From positions 1 to 64,000 of the forward strand of contig JBEONO010000010.1 of assembly GCA_040544425.1 (NCBI GenBank): 64,000 nucleotides of DNA, written 5' to 3'. The translations under genes and the position numbers were made by a program. Positions within the stretch are counted from its first letter, which is position 1; the number at the start of each line of letters is the position of its first letter. This document shows, piece by piece, positions 42,576-50,798 of the stretch. The notes below the pieces were generated by a model. It made no database searches. It was given only the letters and a program-made list of their open reading frames with translations, and was not told the DNA's origin. This DNA is from Solimicrobium sp040544425. Its GTDB lineage: Bacteria; Pseudomonadota; Gammaproteobacteria; Burkholderiales; Burkholderiaceae_D.

Positions 42576-43541
42576 ATGACTAAACCGAATCTTTTGATAA
42601 CCTGTCCGGCGTTTCCGGAAATTCTGGAACAGTTGTCGCCTCATTTTGACATTGAGTTAAATCAGCAAGAGTCGAGTGTCAATGAAGATCAGTTAATTCA
42701 AAAGCTGCACAACAAACAGGCCGCCTTCACCGCCGGCAATGCGCGCTTTACTGCCAAAGCGATCCGCAGTGCCCCGCAACTGAAAATCATCAGCGCCATG
42801 ACAGTGGGCTACGACAATATTGATATCGCGTCGTGCGCAGAACAAGGCATTCTTGTGACCAATAGCCCGGATGTGGTCAATCAGACCACCGCTGATTTTG
42901 CCTGGGCCCTGTTGCTGGCAACCGCGCGGCGTGTGACTGAAGCCGAACACTGGTTAAGGGCAGGGCACTGGGATAAATGGCAATTGCGCGGCTTCCTCGG
43001 CGCCGACGTGCACGGCAAAACTTTGGGAATATGGGGGATGGGGCGTATCGGCCAAGCCATCGCGCGCAGGTCAATGGGATTTGATATGCAAGTGCTTTAC
43101 CACAATCGCACTCGCCTCACAGTTGAACAAGAAAGCTACGCCAATAACGCGACGTTCGTCAGCAAACAGGAATTGTTACAGCGTGCCGATCATCTGGTGT
43201 TGATGGTTCCCTATACTGCAGCAACTCATCATTGTCTGGGGGCTGAAGAACTGGCTCAGATGCGTCCCGGTGCAATCCTGATCAATACCGCAAGGGGCGG
43301 GGTCGTCGATGATGCGGCATTGATCGAAGCCTTGCGCAATCAACACATCGCCGCGGCCGGCTTGGATGTGTTTGAACATGAGCCGCACTTGAATCCCGAA
43401 TTTTTGAGCCTGCCGAATGTGGTATTAACGCCGCATATCGCCAGTGCGTCTGAGCCAACCCGGCGTGCCATGCAACAATGTGCAGCGAATAACCTGATTC
43501 GATTTGCCGAGTTTGGCGAGGTAATCAATTTAGTCAATTAA
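42576..43541 (+). CDS. D-isomer-specific 2-hydroxyacid dehydrogenase (glyoxylate/hydroxypyruvate reductase-like)
   Basis: A 321-residue NAD(P)-dependent dehydrogenase. The Rossmann motif is LGIWGMGRIGQAIARR near 147; catalytic Arg lies in LINTARGGVVDDAAL, Glu in VFEHEPHLNPEF, and His in LTPHIASASEPTRR. This set fits glyoxylate or hydroxypyruvate reductases; exact substrate is uncertain. Start is ATG 42576 behind GGACCGAGC; the longer open frame upstream has no similarity. Confidence 0.88.
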   Translation: MTKPNLLITCPAFPEILEQLSPHFDIELNQQESSVNEDQLIQKLHNKQAAFTAGNARFTAKAIRSAPQLKIISAMTVGYDNIDIASCAEQGILVTNSPDVVNQTTADFAWALLLATARRVTEAEHWLRAGHWDKWQLRGFLGADVHGKTLGIWGMGRIGQAIARRSMGFDMQVLYHNRTRLTVEQESYANNATFVSKQELLQRADHLVLMVPYTAATHHCLGAEELAQMRPGAILINTARGGVVDDAALIEALRNQHIAAAGLDVFEHEPHLNPEFLSLPNVVLTPHIASASEPTRRAMQQCAANNLIRFAEFGEVINLVN

Positions 43542-43636
43542 GCAGTTGATAAATATCAAGGCTTGACCTATACCTGGACGTATAGTTGTTGTAACTGCGA
43601 GTTCACATGAAGTTTAACCAAGCTAAGGAGACGGTA

Positions 43637-44209
43637 ATGTCTGAATCAGCACAGGAAAAAATGGCCCAAGCATTTCAGAATCAGCAGGCGCAATGGAGTG
43701 CTTTTGCAAACAAAGCATTAGACAGCTCGATGAAATTGTTTGAATTGAATTTGAAAATGGCCAAACAGTCTCTGGAGGACACGACTCACTCGGCCAGACA
43801 TCTGCTGTCTGCGAAGTCACCAGAAGAATTGTTCGCTTTCGATCAAGAGTTAGTGCAGGGCAGGGTGCATCAGGCGATGGCGTATGCCAGCGAGATTAAC
43901 GCGATTGCCTCGGCATTCACCAACGAAATGACCCATGCGGCGCAGGGACAGTTTAATCATTCACCGGCTGCGCAGGTTGTGGAGGAAGTCAATCATTCAC
44001 TGCCAATGCAAAAGTTTTTCCCACAAATGGGAGAGATGAATCAGGGCTTTGAACACTGGATGGATGCGGGGAAAAAAATTGCCGAGGCGTTTGGGCAAAG
44101 TTTGCCCATACAAATGCCAAGTGCAATGTCAGTGCCAGTCACGCGCGCGGCGCCAGCAAAACGGACCGTTGCCAAACCTGCGCCTGCAGGCAGATCGCGG
44201 GCAAGGTAA
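43637..44209 (+). CDS. Phasin (PHB granule-associated protein)
   Basis: A 190-residue phasin-family protein: helical and amphipathic, with MKLFELNLKMAKQSLEDTT, LLSAKSPEELFAFDQELVQ and YASEINAIASAF, followed by a proline/alanine/basic tail like that of PhaP/PhaF proteins. It would coat polyhydroxybutyrate granules. Start is ATG 43637 with AAGGAGAC upstream. A terminator follows the stop. Confidence 0.88.
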   Translation: MSESAQEKMAQAFQNQQAQWSAFANKALDSSMKLFELNLKMAKQSLEDTTHSARHLLSAKSPEELFAFDQELVQGRVHQAMAYASEINAIASAFTNEMTHAAQGQFNHSPAAQVVEEVNHSLPMQKFFPQMGEMNQGFEHWMDAGKKIAEAFGQSLPIQMPSAMSVPVTRAAPAKRTVAKPAPAGRSRAR

Positions 44210-44230
44210 ATCCAGGCAGCTCAATAAGAA

Positions 44231-44266
44231 ATGCGCCAGTCAGTTACCTGGCTGGCGCATTTTTTT
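44231..44266 (+). terminator. Rho-independent terminator after the phasin gene
   Basis: Stem ATGCGCCAG / CTGGCGCAT with a 12-base loop followed by seven T. Confidence 0.9.
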
Positions 44267-44277
44267 AAAACAGCAGA

Positions 44278-44532
44278 CTATTTCAATTCATTGATCAAAT
44301 CAACGTATTGCTGTTGCGCGTCTTCCTGTGAAGTGCCTGCCAGGGCATGCCAGGCATCCCATTTGGCGCGGCCTATCATGTCAGCAAACCCTGGACGCTC
44401 CCCGCTGGCATCGCCGCTGCTGCCTTGCTTGAATAAGGCATACATTTTCAGCAGCGTCATATTGTCCGGACGCTCATCCAAATTTTTCGATTCGGCTTGC
44501 GCTTGCGCAAATTGTTCTGGTAATGAGCTCAT
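44278..44532 (-). CDS. Acyl-CoA-binding protein (ACBP)
   Basis: An 84-residue ACBP, the four-helix long-chain acyl-CoA carrier best known from eukaryotes. Signature pieces are LLKMYALFKQGSSGD, ERPGFADMIGRAKWDAWHAL and a final YVDLINEL. It is cytosolic and may buffer acyl-CoA for lipid or PHB metabolism. It faces the phasin gene tail to tail. Bacterial ACBPs are present in many but not all proteobacteria. Confidence 0.92.
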   Translation of the reverse strand: MSSLPEQFAQAQAESKNLDERPDNMTLLKMYALFKQGSSGDASGERPGFADMIGRAKWDAWHALAGTSQEDAQQQYVDLINELK

Positions 44533-44641
44533 GGCGATTCCTCGGGAGATGATGATGATTTAGAAAAGGATGGGTAAATTACCATAAAAGTGATTATTCT
44601 TCCTAGAACAATCCCTCAATGCAGCATCACCTGACAAAAAA

Positions 44642-44998
44642 TCAGACGCCCAGCAGCTCGACTTCAAAAATCAGTGTCGCATTCGGTGGGATGACACCGC
44701 CAGCACCGCGCGCGCCATATCCCAGTGCGGAAGGAATGACCAGAGTGCGCGCACCGCCCACTTTCATGCCCTGCACGCCTTCATCCCAACCTTTAATGAC
44801 ATGACCGGCAGCCAGAGGAAATTCAAACGCCTCATTGCGGTCTTTGCTTGAATCGAATTTGTTGCCTTTCGTGCCGTCAGGATTTTGCAGCCAGCCGGTG
44901 TAATGCACGCTGACATGGTTGCCAGCAGCGGCAACAGCGCCTTCGCCGACGATAGTGTCCAGGTATTGCAGTCCAGAAGCGGTCATAGTCATTGTCAT
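44642..44998 (-). CDS. FKBP-type peptidyl-prolyl isomerase
   Basis: A 118-residue single-domain FKBP without signal peptide. Active-site segments are VSVHYTGWLQNPDG, KFDSSKDRNEAFEFPL, VIKGWDEGVQGMKVGG and LGYGARGAGGVIPPNATLIFEVELL, all family typical. It would speed prolyl isomerisation in the cytoplasm. GAGAG before the first ATG supports the start at 44998, but in-frame ATGs two and four codons on are possible. Confidence 0.93.
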   Translation of the reverse strand: MTMTMTASGLQYLDTIVGEGAVAAAGNHVSVHYTGWLQNPDGTKGNKFDSSKDRNEAFEFPLAAGHVIKGWDEGVQGMKVGGARTLVIPSALGYGARGAGGVIPPNATLIFEVELLGV

Positions 44999-45175
44999 AA
45001 TGGTCTCTCGGAAAATAAAAAAATGGTGGCAAGATTGTAGACCAATTTAGACCTGTCCGCCCCGGCATTTGCAGCGTGCTGCGCTGTGCAGCTTGACTTT
45101 ACGTTATCATGCGGGGTTTGTGGAAGCGCGCTTCAAAAATTTGCGCCGGTAACAAATATCCAAACTGGAGTGGGG

Positions 45176-46015
45176 ATGAGGATCGTATTGAAGTCGTATG
45201 GACGCGCGTTTTTAATGCAGTTCAATCTGAAAATGATCGTACTGTCGCTTTTGCCGAGTGTCCTGGCGCTGGTATTGTGGGCCGTGCTGCTGTTTTTCAG
45301 CCTGCAGCCGTTAATCGATTTCCTGCAGCAGGATTTTGTTAACAGCAGCAGTTTTCAGATGGCGGGAAATATTCTGACATTTTTCGGACTGTTTGTTTTG
45401 AAGGCGTTTCTGGTGCCCTTGGTGGCGATGTGGTTGCTGCTGCCCATCATGCTGTTTACTGCCCTGATCTTTGTTGCGTGCATTGCCATGCCAGTCATTA
45501 ACAATACCATCAGCAAAAAATATTTTCCTTCGCTGGAGAAAAAACGTGGCGCGAGCTGGTGGCGCAGCCTGGGCTTTGCAATAGTTAATTTTTTTGTGTT
45601 TCTGCTGATCTGGTTTGTCAGTTTGCCGTTAATTTTATTTTTGCATCTCGGTGTGTTTATTCAACCGGTACTGGTGGGTTGGTTCACGTATCGGGTGATG
45701 ACCTATGATGCTCTGGCCGTCCATGCCGATTTCGAAGAACGAAAACAAATTATGCAGCAGCATCGCTGGCAATTGTGGACCGTCGGCATCATCACCGGAC
45801 TACTCAGCGCCCTGCCTGGAATGGTTTGGCTGGGCGGTGTGCTGTGGATTGTTGCGCTGCCTTTTTTTGCGGCCATTGCGATCTGGCTGTATGTGCTGGT
45901 ATTTATGTTTTCAGGGATCTGGTTTCAGCTATTCTGTCTGGACACGTTGCGACATGTACGCGAAGCGAAAGTCACTGACATGGAAGACAAGTTGCTGCCA
46001 GAAATTGCATCATAA
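45176..46015 (+). CDS. EI24/CysZ-like inner-membrane protein
   Basis: A 279-residue membrane protein with about six hydrophobic segments and the EI24-domain layout (SYGRAFLMQFNLKMIVLSLLPS near the start; GWFTYRVMTYDALAVHAD in the middle). The family includes the sulfate transporter CysZ, but betaproteobacterial members often have no tested role. Start is ATG 45176 with GGAG upstream. The MoaB-domain gene follows by 22 bases, probably in one operon. Confidence 0.85.
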   Translation: MRIVLKSYGRAFLMQFNLKMIVLSLLPSVLALVLWAVLLFFSLQPLIDFLQQDFVNSSSFQMAGNILTFFGLFVLKAFLVPLVAMWLLLPIMLFTALIFVACIAMPVINNTISKKYFPSLEKKRGASWWRSLGFAIVNFFVFLLIWFVSLPLILFLHLGVFIQPVLVGWFTYRVMTYDALAVHADFEERKQIMQQHRWQLWTVGIITGLLSALPGMVWLGGVLWIVALPFFAAIAIWLYVLVFMFSGIWFQLFCLDTLRHVREAKVTDMEDKLLPEIAS

Positions 46016-46037
46016 TTTTTATTGAAAGTACTGCATC

Positions 46038-46832
46038 ATGGCATTCGGTCTCATCATCATCGGCGATGAAATTTTATCGGGTAAGCGCAGCGACAAGCAT
46101 TTTTCCAAAGTGATTGAATTACTGTCGGCGCGCGGGCTGCAACTGGCCTGGGCGGAAATGATCGGTGACGATCCAGCCAGGATTACTGCCACGCTGCGCC
46201 GGACCATGGCGAGCGGTGACGTGGTGTTCTGTTGCGGTGGAATCGGGGCTACGCCCGACGATCATACCCGTCAATGCGCGGCAGCTGCGCTCGGCGTAGC
46301 CCTGGAGCTGCACCCGGAAGCGAAGGGTTTGATTCAACAACGCATTACGCAAACTTTGCAGGAAGCAGGCAAGATCGTTGACCTGACTACCCCAGATCAT
46401 TTGCATCGCTTGAAGATGGGAGAATTTCCGAAAGGCGCAGGCATCATTCCGAATTCATTCAACATGATTCCGGGATTTTCTGTCGCACATCATTATTTTG
46501 TGCCCGGATTTCCGGTGATGGCTGAACCGATGATCACCTGGGCACTTGATACGCATTATTCTCATTTGTTTCATCAACATGAGTTTGACGAAAAGTCGCT
46601 GTTGGTATTTGAAATTGCAGAGTCGCTGCTCACGCCCCTGATGGAGCAGTTGGAGAGCGACTATCCACTGATCAAAGTATTCAGCTTGCCCAGCGTCGGT
46701 GACCAGAACACGCGACGCAATATCGAGCTCGGTGTCAAGGGTAATCCGGTTCAGGTGGTGCAGGCCTTTGCAATTCTGGTGCGAACTTTGGAGCAGATGA
46801 ACGCGGAATTTACTCCAGTACCGCAGGACTAG
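46038..46832 (+). CDS. MoaB/CinA-type molybdopterin-binding domain protein
   Basis: A 264-residue protein with a MoCF-biosynthesis fold at the N-terminus: IIIGDEILSGKRSDKHF and GGIGATPDDHTRQCAA. The rest matches the N-terminal half of CinA (FVPGFPVMAEPMITW), but the C-terminal nicotinamide-nucleotide amidohydrolase domain is missing. The length and layout are those of stand-alone competence/damage-inducible-A-like proteins in betaproteobacteria; function is unclear. The end overlaps the convergent rhodanese gene by four bases. Confidence 0.85.
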   Translation: MAFGLIIIGDEILSGKRSDKHFSKVIELLSARGLQLAWAEMIGDDPARITATLRRTMASGDVVFCCGGIGATPDDHTRQCAAAALGVALELHPEAKGLIQQRITQTLQEAGKIVDLTTPDHLHRLKMGEFPKGAGIIPNSFNMIPGFSVAHHYFVPGFPVMAEPMITWALDTHYSHLFHQHEFDEKSLLVFEIAESLLTPLMEQLESDYPLIKVFSLPSVGDQNTRRNIELGVKGNPVQVVQAFAILVRTLEQMNAEFTPVPQD

Positions 46833-47278
46833 GCGCCGCGCCAGGGCAATCCCGCATGACACCAACCGTTGACGGTTTTGCGGTGGCCGTCAGCATCTTT
46901 ATCGCCTTCAAAGCCTTCCAGAATATCGTAGCAATTGGCATAACCGTGCTCTGTTGCCAACTGCGCTGCCGCTTTCGAGCGGACACCCGATCGACATAGA
47001 AACAGCAACACAGCATCCTGGTCAACGGCCAGCGCTAACTCGTTCAAAAAATCGGGATTGGATTTGGTCGGATAGAGATTCCATTGCACAGGATGAATCT
47101 GCTCGGGGCGAACCTGAACCTGTCCGACCCAGTCGCGTTCTGCATTGGTGCGCACGTCGATTAAGTGAACCGTGGCGTCGTTTTGCAAAAGTTGATGAGC
47201 TTCCTGCGGAGTTACCTCCCCCGCGTAGGGCAAAGTGGAGCCGCGCTGCCGGGCCAGTTGCAAGATTGATTCGATCAT
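46829..47278 (-). CDS. Rhodanese-domain protein
   Basis: A 149-residue single rhodanese domain with the active-site loop LCRSGVRSKAAA (a six-residue loop after Cys, sulfurtransferase type) and the CH2A-type HLIDVRTNAERDWVG block. It ends in GWCHAGLPWRG. It would move sulfane sulfur; the acceptor is unknown. Single gene, divergent from glnA. Confidence 0.9.
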   Translation of the reverse strand: MIESILQLARQRGSTLPYAGEVTPQEAHQLLQNDATVHLIDVRTNAERDWVGQVQVRPEQIHPVQWNLYPTKSNPDFLNELALAVDQDAVLLFLCRSGVRSKAAAQLATEHGYANCYDILEGFEGDKDADGHRKTVNGWCHAGLPWRGA

Positions 47279-47392
47279 GGCTAATCCTCCAGGTTAAAGG
47301 GTGAAGCTGATTATGCCCAATAATTATTTTTAATTTCAGAGATTTTATTGGAATTGTTGTCTAGAATTGCAGGGCTCGTACTTTTAAGAGAA

Positions 47393-47459
47393 TGCACCAG
47401 TTAAATATTAAAGCACCATTTAAGTGCTATTTTGGTTTGTCTTCAGCCCATAATGGTGC
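47393..47459 (+). promoter_or_regulatory. Candidate NtrC-binding sites upstream of glnA
   Basis: GCACC-ATTTA-AGTGC at 47413-47427 matches the NtrC palindrome (GCACC N5 GGTGC) with one mismatch. Half sites TGCACCA (47393) and GGTGC (47455) lie on either side. They sit about 85-150 bases before the sigma-54 promoter, a usual enhancer position. Confidence 0.6.
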
Positions 47460-47541
47460 GGATTGCCTGAAATTGGACTGTGAGGCGGTGCTCAACTGGG
47501 TGCAGGGCAGGAGTTTAATGTGCAAATTGCTATTTTTATTG

Positions 47542-47559
47542 TTGGCATGAAAAGTGCAT
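47542..47559 (+). promoter_or_regulatory. Sigma-54 (RpoN) promoter of glnA
   Basis: TTGGCATGAAAAGTGCAT keeps the exact GG-N10-GC spacing of -24/-12 promoters (GG at 47544, GC at 47556). Transcription would start near 47569, about 75 bases before the glnA ATG. With NtrC sites upstream this makes glnA nitrogen regulated. The rest of the gene-free stretch 47279-47644 shows nothing else certain. Confidence 0.82.
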
Positions 47560-47644
47560 ACTTTGGGCAGTCTCAACAGATCAGGTTGTGCATGGCGCGC
47601 GACGTTGGTCATCAATTTATTTAGTTTTCTTTAAGGAGTTTCGC

Positions 47645-49060
47645 ATGGCAATGACCCCAGCAGAAGTATTGAAGATGGCGAAGGATAATGAAGTCAAGTT
47701 TGTCGATTTTCGGTTTGCTGATACCAGAGGTAAAGAACAACATGTAACCGTGCCGGTTTCTCAATTTACTATCGATAAATTTGAATCGGGTCATGCATTT
47801 GATGGTTCATCGATCGCCGGTTGGAAAGGCATTGAAGCATCTGACATGTTGTTAATGCCTGATTCGAATACCGCCAACATCGATCCATTCATGGAAGAGA
47901 CCACCCTGTTCATGCAGTGTGATGTGATCGAGCCTTCCGATGGAAAGGGTTATGATCGCGATCCACGTTCGATCGCCAAGCGCGCAGAAGCGTATTTGAA
48001 ATCATCCGGTTTGGGTGATACTGCTTACTTCGGGCCAGAGCCAGAATTTTTTATTTTTGACAGCGTGCGCTGGAAAGTGGACATGTCGGGCTGTTTCGTC
48101 AAGATTGATTCGGAAGAAGCTTCGTGGTCAACCGACGCACAGACCGAAGGCGGCAATTCCGGTCATCGTCCTACCGTCAAAGGCGGCTATTTCCCGGTTC
48201 CTCCAGTCGACAGTTTTCAGGATATGCGTTCTGAAATGTGTCTGATCCTGGAAGCGATGGGCATTCCGGTTGAGGTGCATCACCATGAAGTCGCCGGTGC
48301 TGGCCAAAATGAAATCGGTACCAAATTCTCGACCCTGGTTGAGCGTGCTGACTGGACACAGAATTTGAAATATGTGGTCTGGAACGTAGCACACACCTAC
48401 GGCAAAACAGCGACCTTCATGCCTAAGCCTATCGTTGGCGACAATGGTTCAGGTATGCATGTGCACCAATCAGTCTGGAAAGACGGCAAGAATCTGTTCG
48501 CGGGAGACGGCTATGCTGGCCTGTCAGAATTCGCTCTGTACTACATTGGCGGAATCATCAAGCATGCGCGTGCTTTGAATGCGATCACCAATCCAGGTAC
48601 CAATTCCTACAAACGTCTGGTTCCGGGCTATGAAGCACCAGTCAAACTGGCTTACTCAGCGCGTAACCGCTCAGCATCGATTCGTATTCCTTACGTCGCC
48701 AATCCAAAAGGCCGCCGTGTTGAAGCGCGTTTCCCTGATCCGCTGGCCAATCCGTATCTGTGTTTCGCCGCGTTATTGATGGCTGGTCTGGATGGCGTAC
48801 AAAACAAAATCCATCCTGGTGAGGCAGCATCGAAAGATTTGTATCATTTGCCACCAGAAGAAGATGCATTAATTCCTACAGTGTGCGAATCCCTGGAACA
48901 GGCTTTGGGCTATTTGGACAAAGACCGCGAGTTCCTGACGCGTGGCGGTGTATTCAGCGACACCATGATTGATGCGTACATTGAGCTGAAGAAGAAAGAA
49001 GTCGAACGCCTGAACATGACGACGCATCCGGTAGAATTCGATATGTATTATTCGCTGTAA
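47645..49060 (+). CDS. glnA: Glutamine synthetase type I
   Basis: Makes glutamine from glutamate, ammonia and ATP as a dodecamer. The 471-residue protein is full length, with FDGSSIAGW near the start, the metal site block PEPEFFIFD, GSGMHVHQS, NPGTNSYKRLVPGYEAP, and the adenylylation tyrosine Y400 in DLYHLPPEE. The tyrosine means that it is of the GSI-beta class under GlnE control. Start is ATG 47645 behind AAGGAG. Sigma-54 promoter and NtrC sites lie upstream; a terminator follows. Confidence 0.98.
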   Translation: MAMTPAEVLKMAKDNEVKFVDFRFADTRGKEQHVTVPVSQFTIDKFESGHAFDGSSIAGWKGIEASDMLLMPDSNTANIDPFMEETTLFMQCDVIEPSDGKGYDRDPRSIAKRAEAYLKSSGLGDTAYFGPEPEFFIFDSVRWKVDMSGCFVKIDSEEASWSTDAQTEGGNSGHRPTVKGGYFPVPPVDSFQDMRSEMCLILEAMGIPVEVHHHEVAGAGQNEIGTKFSTLVERADWTQNLKYVVWNVAHTYGKTATFMPKPIVGDNGSGMHVHQSVWKDGKNLFAGDGYAGLSEFALYYIGGIIKHARALNAITNPGTNSYKRLVPGYEAPVKLAYSARNRSASIRIPYVANPKGRRVEARFPDPLANPYLCFAALLMAGLDGVQNKIHPGEAASKDLYHLPPEEDALIPTVCESLEQALGYLDKDREFLTRGGVFSDTMIDAYIELKKKEVERLNMTTHPVEFDMYYSL

Positions 49061-49091
49061 TTGGTAATTTGCTTATAAAACGTTGCAAGAT

Positions 49092-49118
49092 AAAGCGGGG
49101 CAAGCCCCGCTTTATTAT
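49092..49118 (+). terminator. Terminator after glnA
   Basis: Perfect ten-base GC-rich stem AAAGCGGGGC / GCCCCGCTTT with a two-base loop as written and a short T-rich tail. It should separate high glnA transcription from the ntrBC genes. Confidence 0.82.
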
Positions 49119-49188
49119 GTTTTCTATTGGTAATGTTGTCGTTCTTGTTTTAAACTGACTGCCCAATGTGAAATTTATAAGCGTTCCT

Positions 49189-49647
49189 ATGAAACAAATT
49201 TTGTTTGTTCTATTTGCCATGACATGTTGGGCCGGTCTGGCTTGCGCGGATTCTGACATTTACGTCTGCACCGACGCGAACGGCGTGAAATCTTATGGCA
49301 ATGTCGGTGATGGGAAAGGTTGCAAGAAAGTTGATCTCCCTGGCTTGACGACATTTTCTGCACCTAAAAAAAGTGCGAAAGCTCCGAGTGATTTTCCTAA
49401 AGTGGACGAGTCGACGCAAAAAAAACGCGACTCCGAACGCAAGCAGATTTTGAGCGACGAATTAAAAGCTGAACAACAGAAGCTGTCAGACTTAAACACG
49501 CAATACAACAATGGTGAACCGGACCGGATCGGTGGTGAACGCAATTTCTCCAAATATCAGGAACGTACACAAATGATCAAAGACGATATAACTCGCACCC
49601 AACAAAATATCGACGCGCTGCAACGTGAACTCAACGGCTTAAATTAA
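49189..49647 (+). CDS. Exported DUF4124-domain protein with coiled coil
   Basis: About 152 residues: signal peptide (LFVLFAMTCWAGLACA), a short DUF4124 domain (DIYVCTDANGVKSYGN), and a C-terminal charged coiled coil (about 80-150). The family is periplasmic and of unknown function. Start is taken as ATG 49189; an in-frame GTG seven codons earlier is possible. It lies between glnA and ntrB, with terminators on both sides, a placement I recall from other Burkholderiales; a role in nitrogen control is not shown. Confidence 0.8.
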   Translation: MKQILFVLFAMTCWAGLACADSDIYVCTDANGVKSYGNVGDGKGCKKVDLPGLTTFSAPKKSAKAPSDFPKVDESTQKKRDSERKQILSDELKAEQQKLSDLNTQYNNGEPDRIGGERNFSKYQERTQMIKDDITRTQQNIDALQRELNGLN

Positions 49648-49672
49648 GCGTGCCCACAATGACAAAAATAGA

Positions 49673-49695
49673 GGCTGCGGATGCGGCCTTTTTTT
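49673..49695 (+). terminator. Terminator before ntrB
   Basis: Short stem GGCTGC / GCGGCC with a four-base loop and one G-T pair, then seven T. It ends 10 bases before the ntrB start. Confidence 0.65.
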
Positions 49696-49705
49696 ATGGA
49701 AAAAA

Positions 49706-50773
49706 ATGAACAATGATGCTTTAGCCGGATTGGACCTGTTAGCCTCCAGCGTTGTCGTGTTGGATGGGCAGGGCTGCATACGCTATGCCAATGCGGCGGC
49801 GCAGGATTTGCTGAAGGCCTCGATCAAGTCTTTGATGAACCAAAAATTGTCTGATCTGTTTGTGCATGGGCAGGAACTGCAAAATCTTTTTGAGCAATGT
49901 CTGGAGTCGCAGTTTGCCGACAAGCGGCAGGATCTGATTCTGGAGCGTGTTGGCAGCGAGCCTCTGCAAGTCGAAATCATTTTCACTGTTTTGCATAACG
50001 CCGATACGCCGGTGCTGATCGAGATCCGGGAAAATATTCAGCAGGTCAAGCAGGATAGAGAAGAGCGCATTCTGGAGCACAGTCAGGAAAATAAGGAATT
50101 GCTGCGCAACCTGGCACATGAAATTAAAAATCCGCTCGGTGGCATTCGTGGTGCGGCGCAATTGCTGGAAATGGAATTGCCCCAGGATGATCCCAAGGAC
50201 TTGCGTGAATATACCCAGGTGATTATCAAGGAAGCAGACCGGTTGCAGACTCTGGTCGATCGCCTGTTGGCACCGCACCGGATCCCGCATATTGTTGGCG
50301 ATGTCAATATTCACGAAGTCTGCGAGCGGGTGCGCAGTTTGATCATGGCCCAGTTTCCTCGCGGTCTGGTGATCCAGCGCGATTACGATCTGTCGATTCC
50401 GGATTTCCGGGGCGATGTCGAACAACTGATTCAAAGTGTCTTGAATATTGCATTGAACGCCGCCCAGGCACTGTCCGAGCGCATTGATCTTGGTGATGCG
50501 ACGATGACGTTCAAGACGCGCATCGTTCGTCAGGTCACCATCGCCAAGGTCCGCTACAAGCTGGCATTAGAATTGCATATCATTGACAACGGACCGGGCA
50601 TTTCGTCCGACATTGCGGATCGAATATTTTTCCCTCTGGTTTCTGGTCGCGAGGGCGGCAGCGGTTTGGGGTTAACGCTGGCGCAAACTTTTGTCCAGCA
50701 ACACTTGGGCGTGATCGAATGCGAAAGCCGGCCGGGACTGACGGACTTCAGAGTGTTGATTCCGCTCCCATAG
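49706..50773 (+). CDS. glnL: Nitrogen regulation sensor kinase NtrB (GlnL)
   Basis: Histidine kinase/phosphatase that controls NtrC in response to PII. The 355-residue protein has an N-terminal PAS domain (VVLDGQGCIRYANAAAQDLL), the phospho-acceptor H138 in NLAHEIKNPLGG, the N box near 255, and the ATP lid motifs DNGPGIS (294) and GSGLGL (318). No membrane segment, as usual for NtrB. ntrC follows by 25 bases. Confidence 0.96.
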   Translation: MNNDALAGLDLLASSVVVLDGQGCIRYANAAAQDLLKASIKSLMNQKLSDLFVHGQELQNLFEQCLESQFADKRQDLILERVGSEPLQVEIIFTVLHNADTPVLIEIRENIQQVKQDREERILEHSQENKELLRNLAHEIKNPLGGIRGAAQLLEMELPQDDPKDLREYTQVIIKEADRLQTLVDRLLAPHRIPHIVGDVNIHEVCERVRSLIMAQFPRGLVIQRDYDLSIPDFRGDVEQLIQSVLNIALNAAQALSERIDLGDATMTFKTRIVRQVTIAKVRYKLALELHIIDNGPGISSDIADRIFFPLVSGREGGSGLGLTLAQTFVQQHLGVIECESRPGLTDFRVLIPLP

Positions 50774-50798
50774 AATGCATTTTAGGTATAGATAAAAC

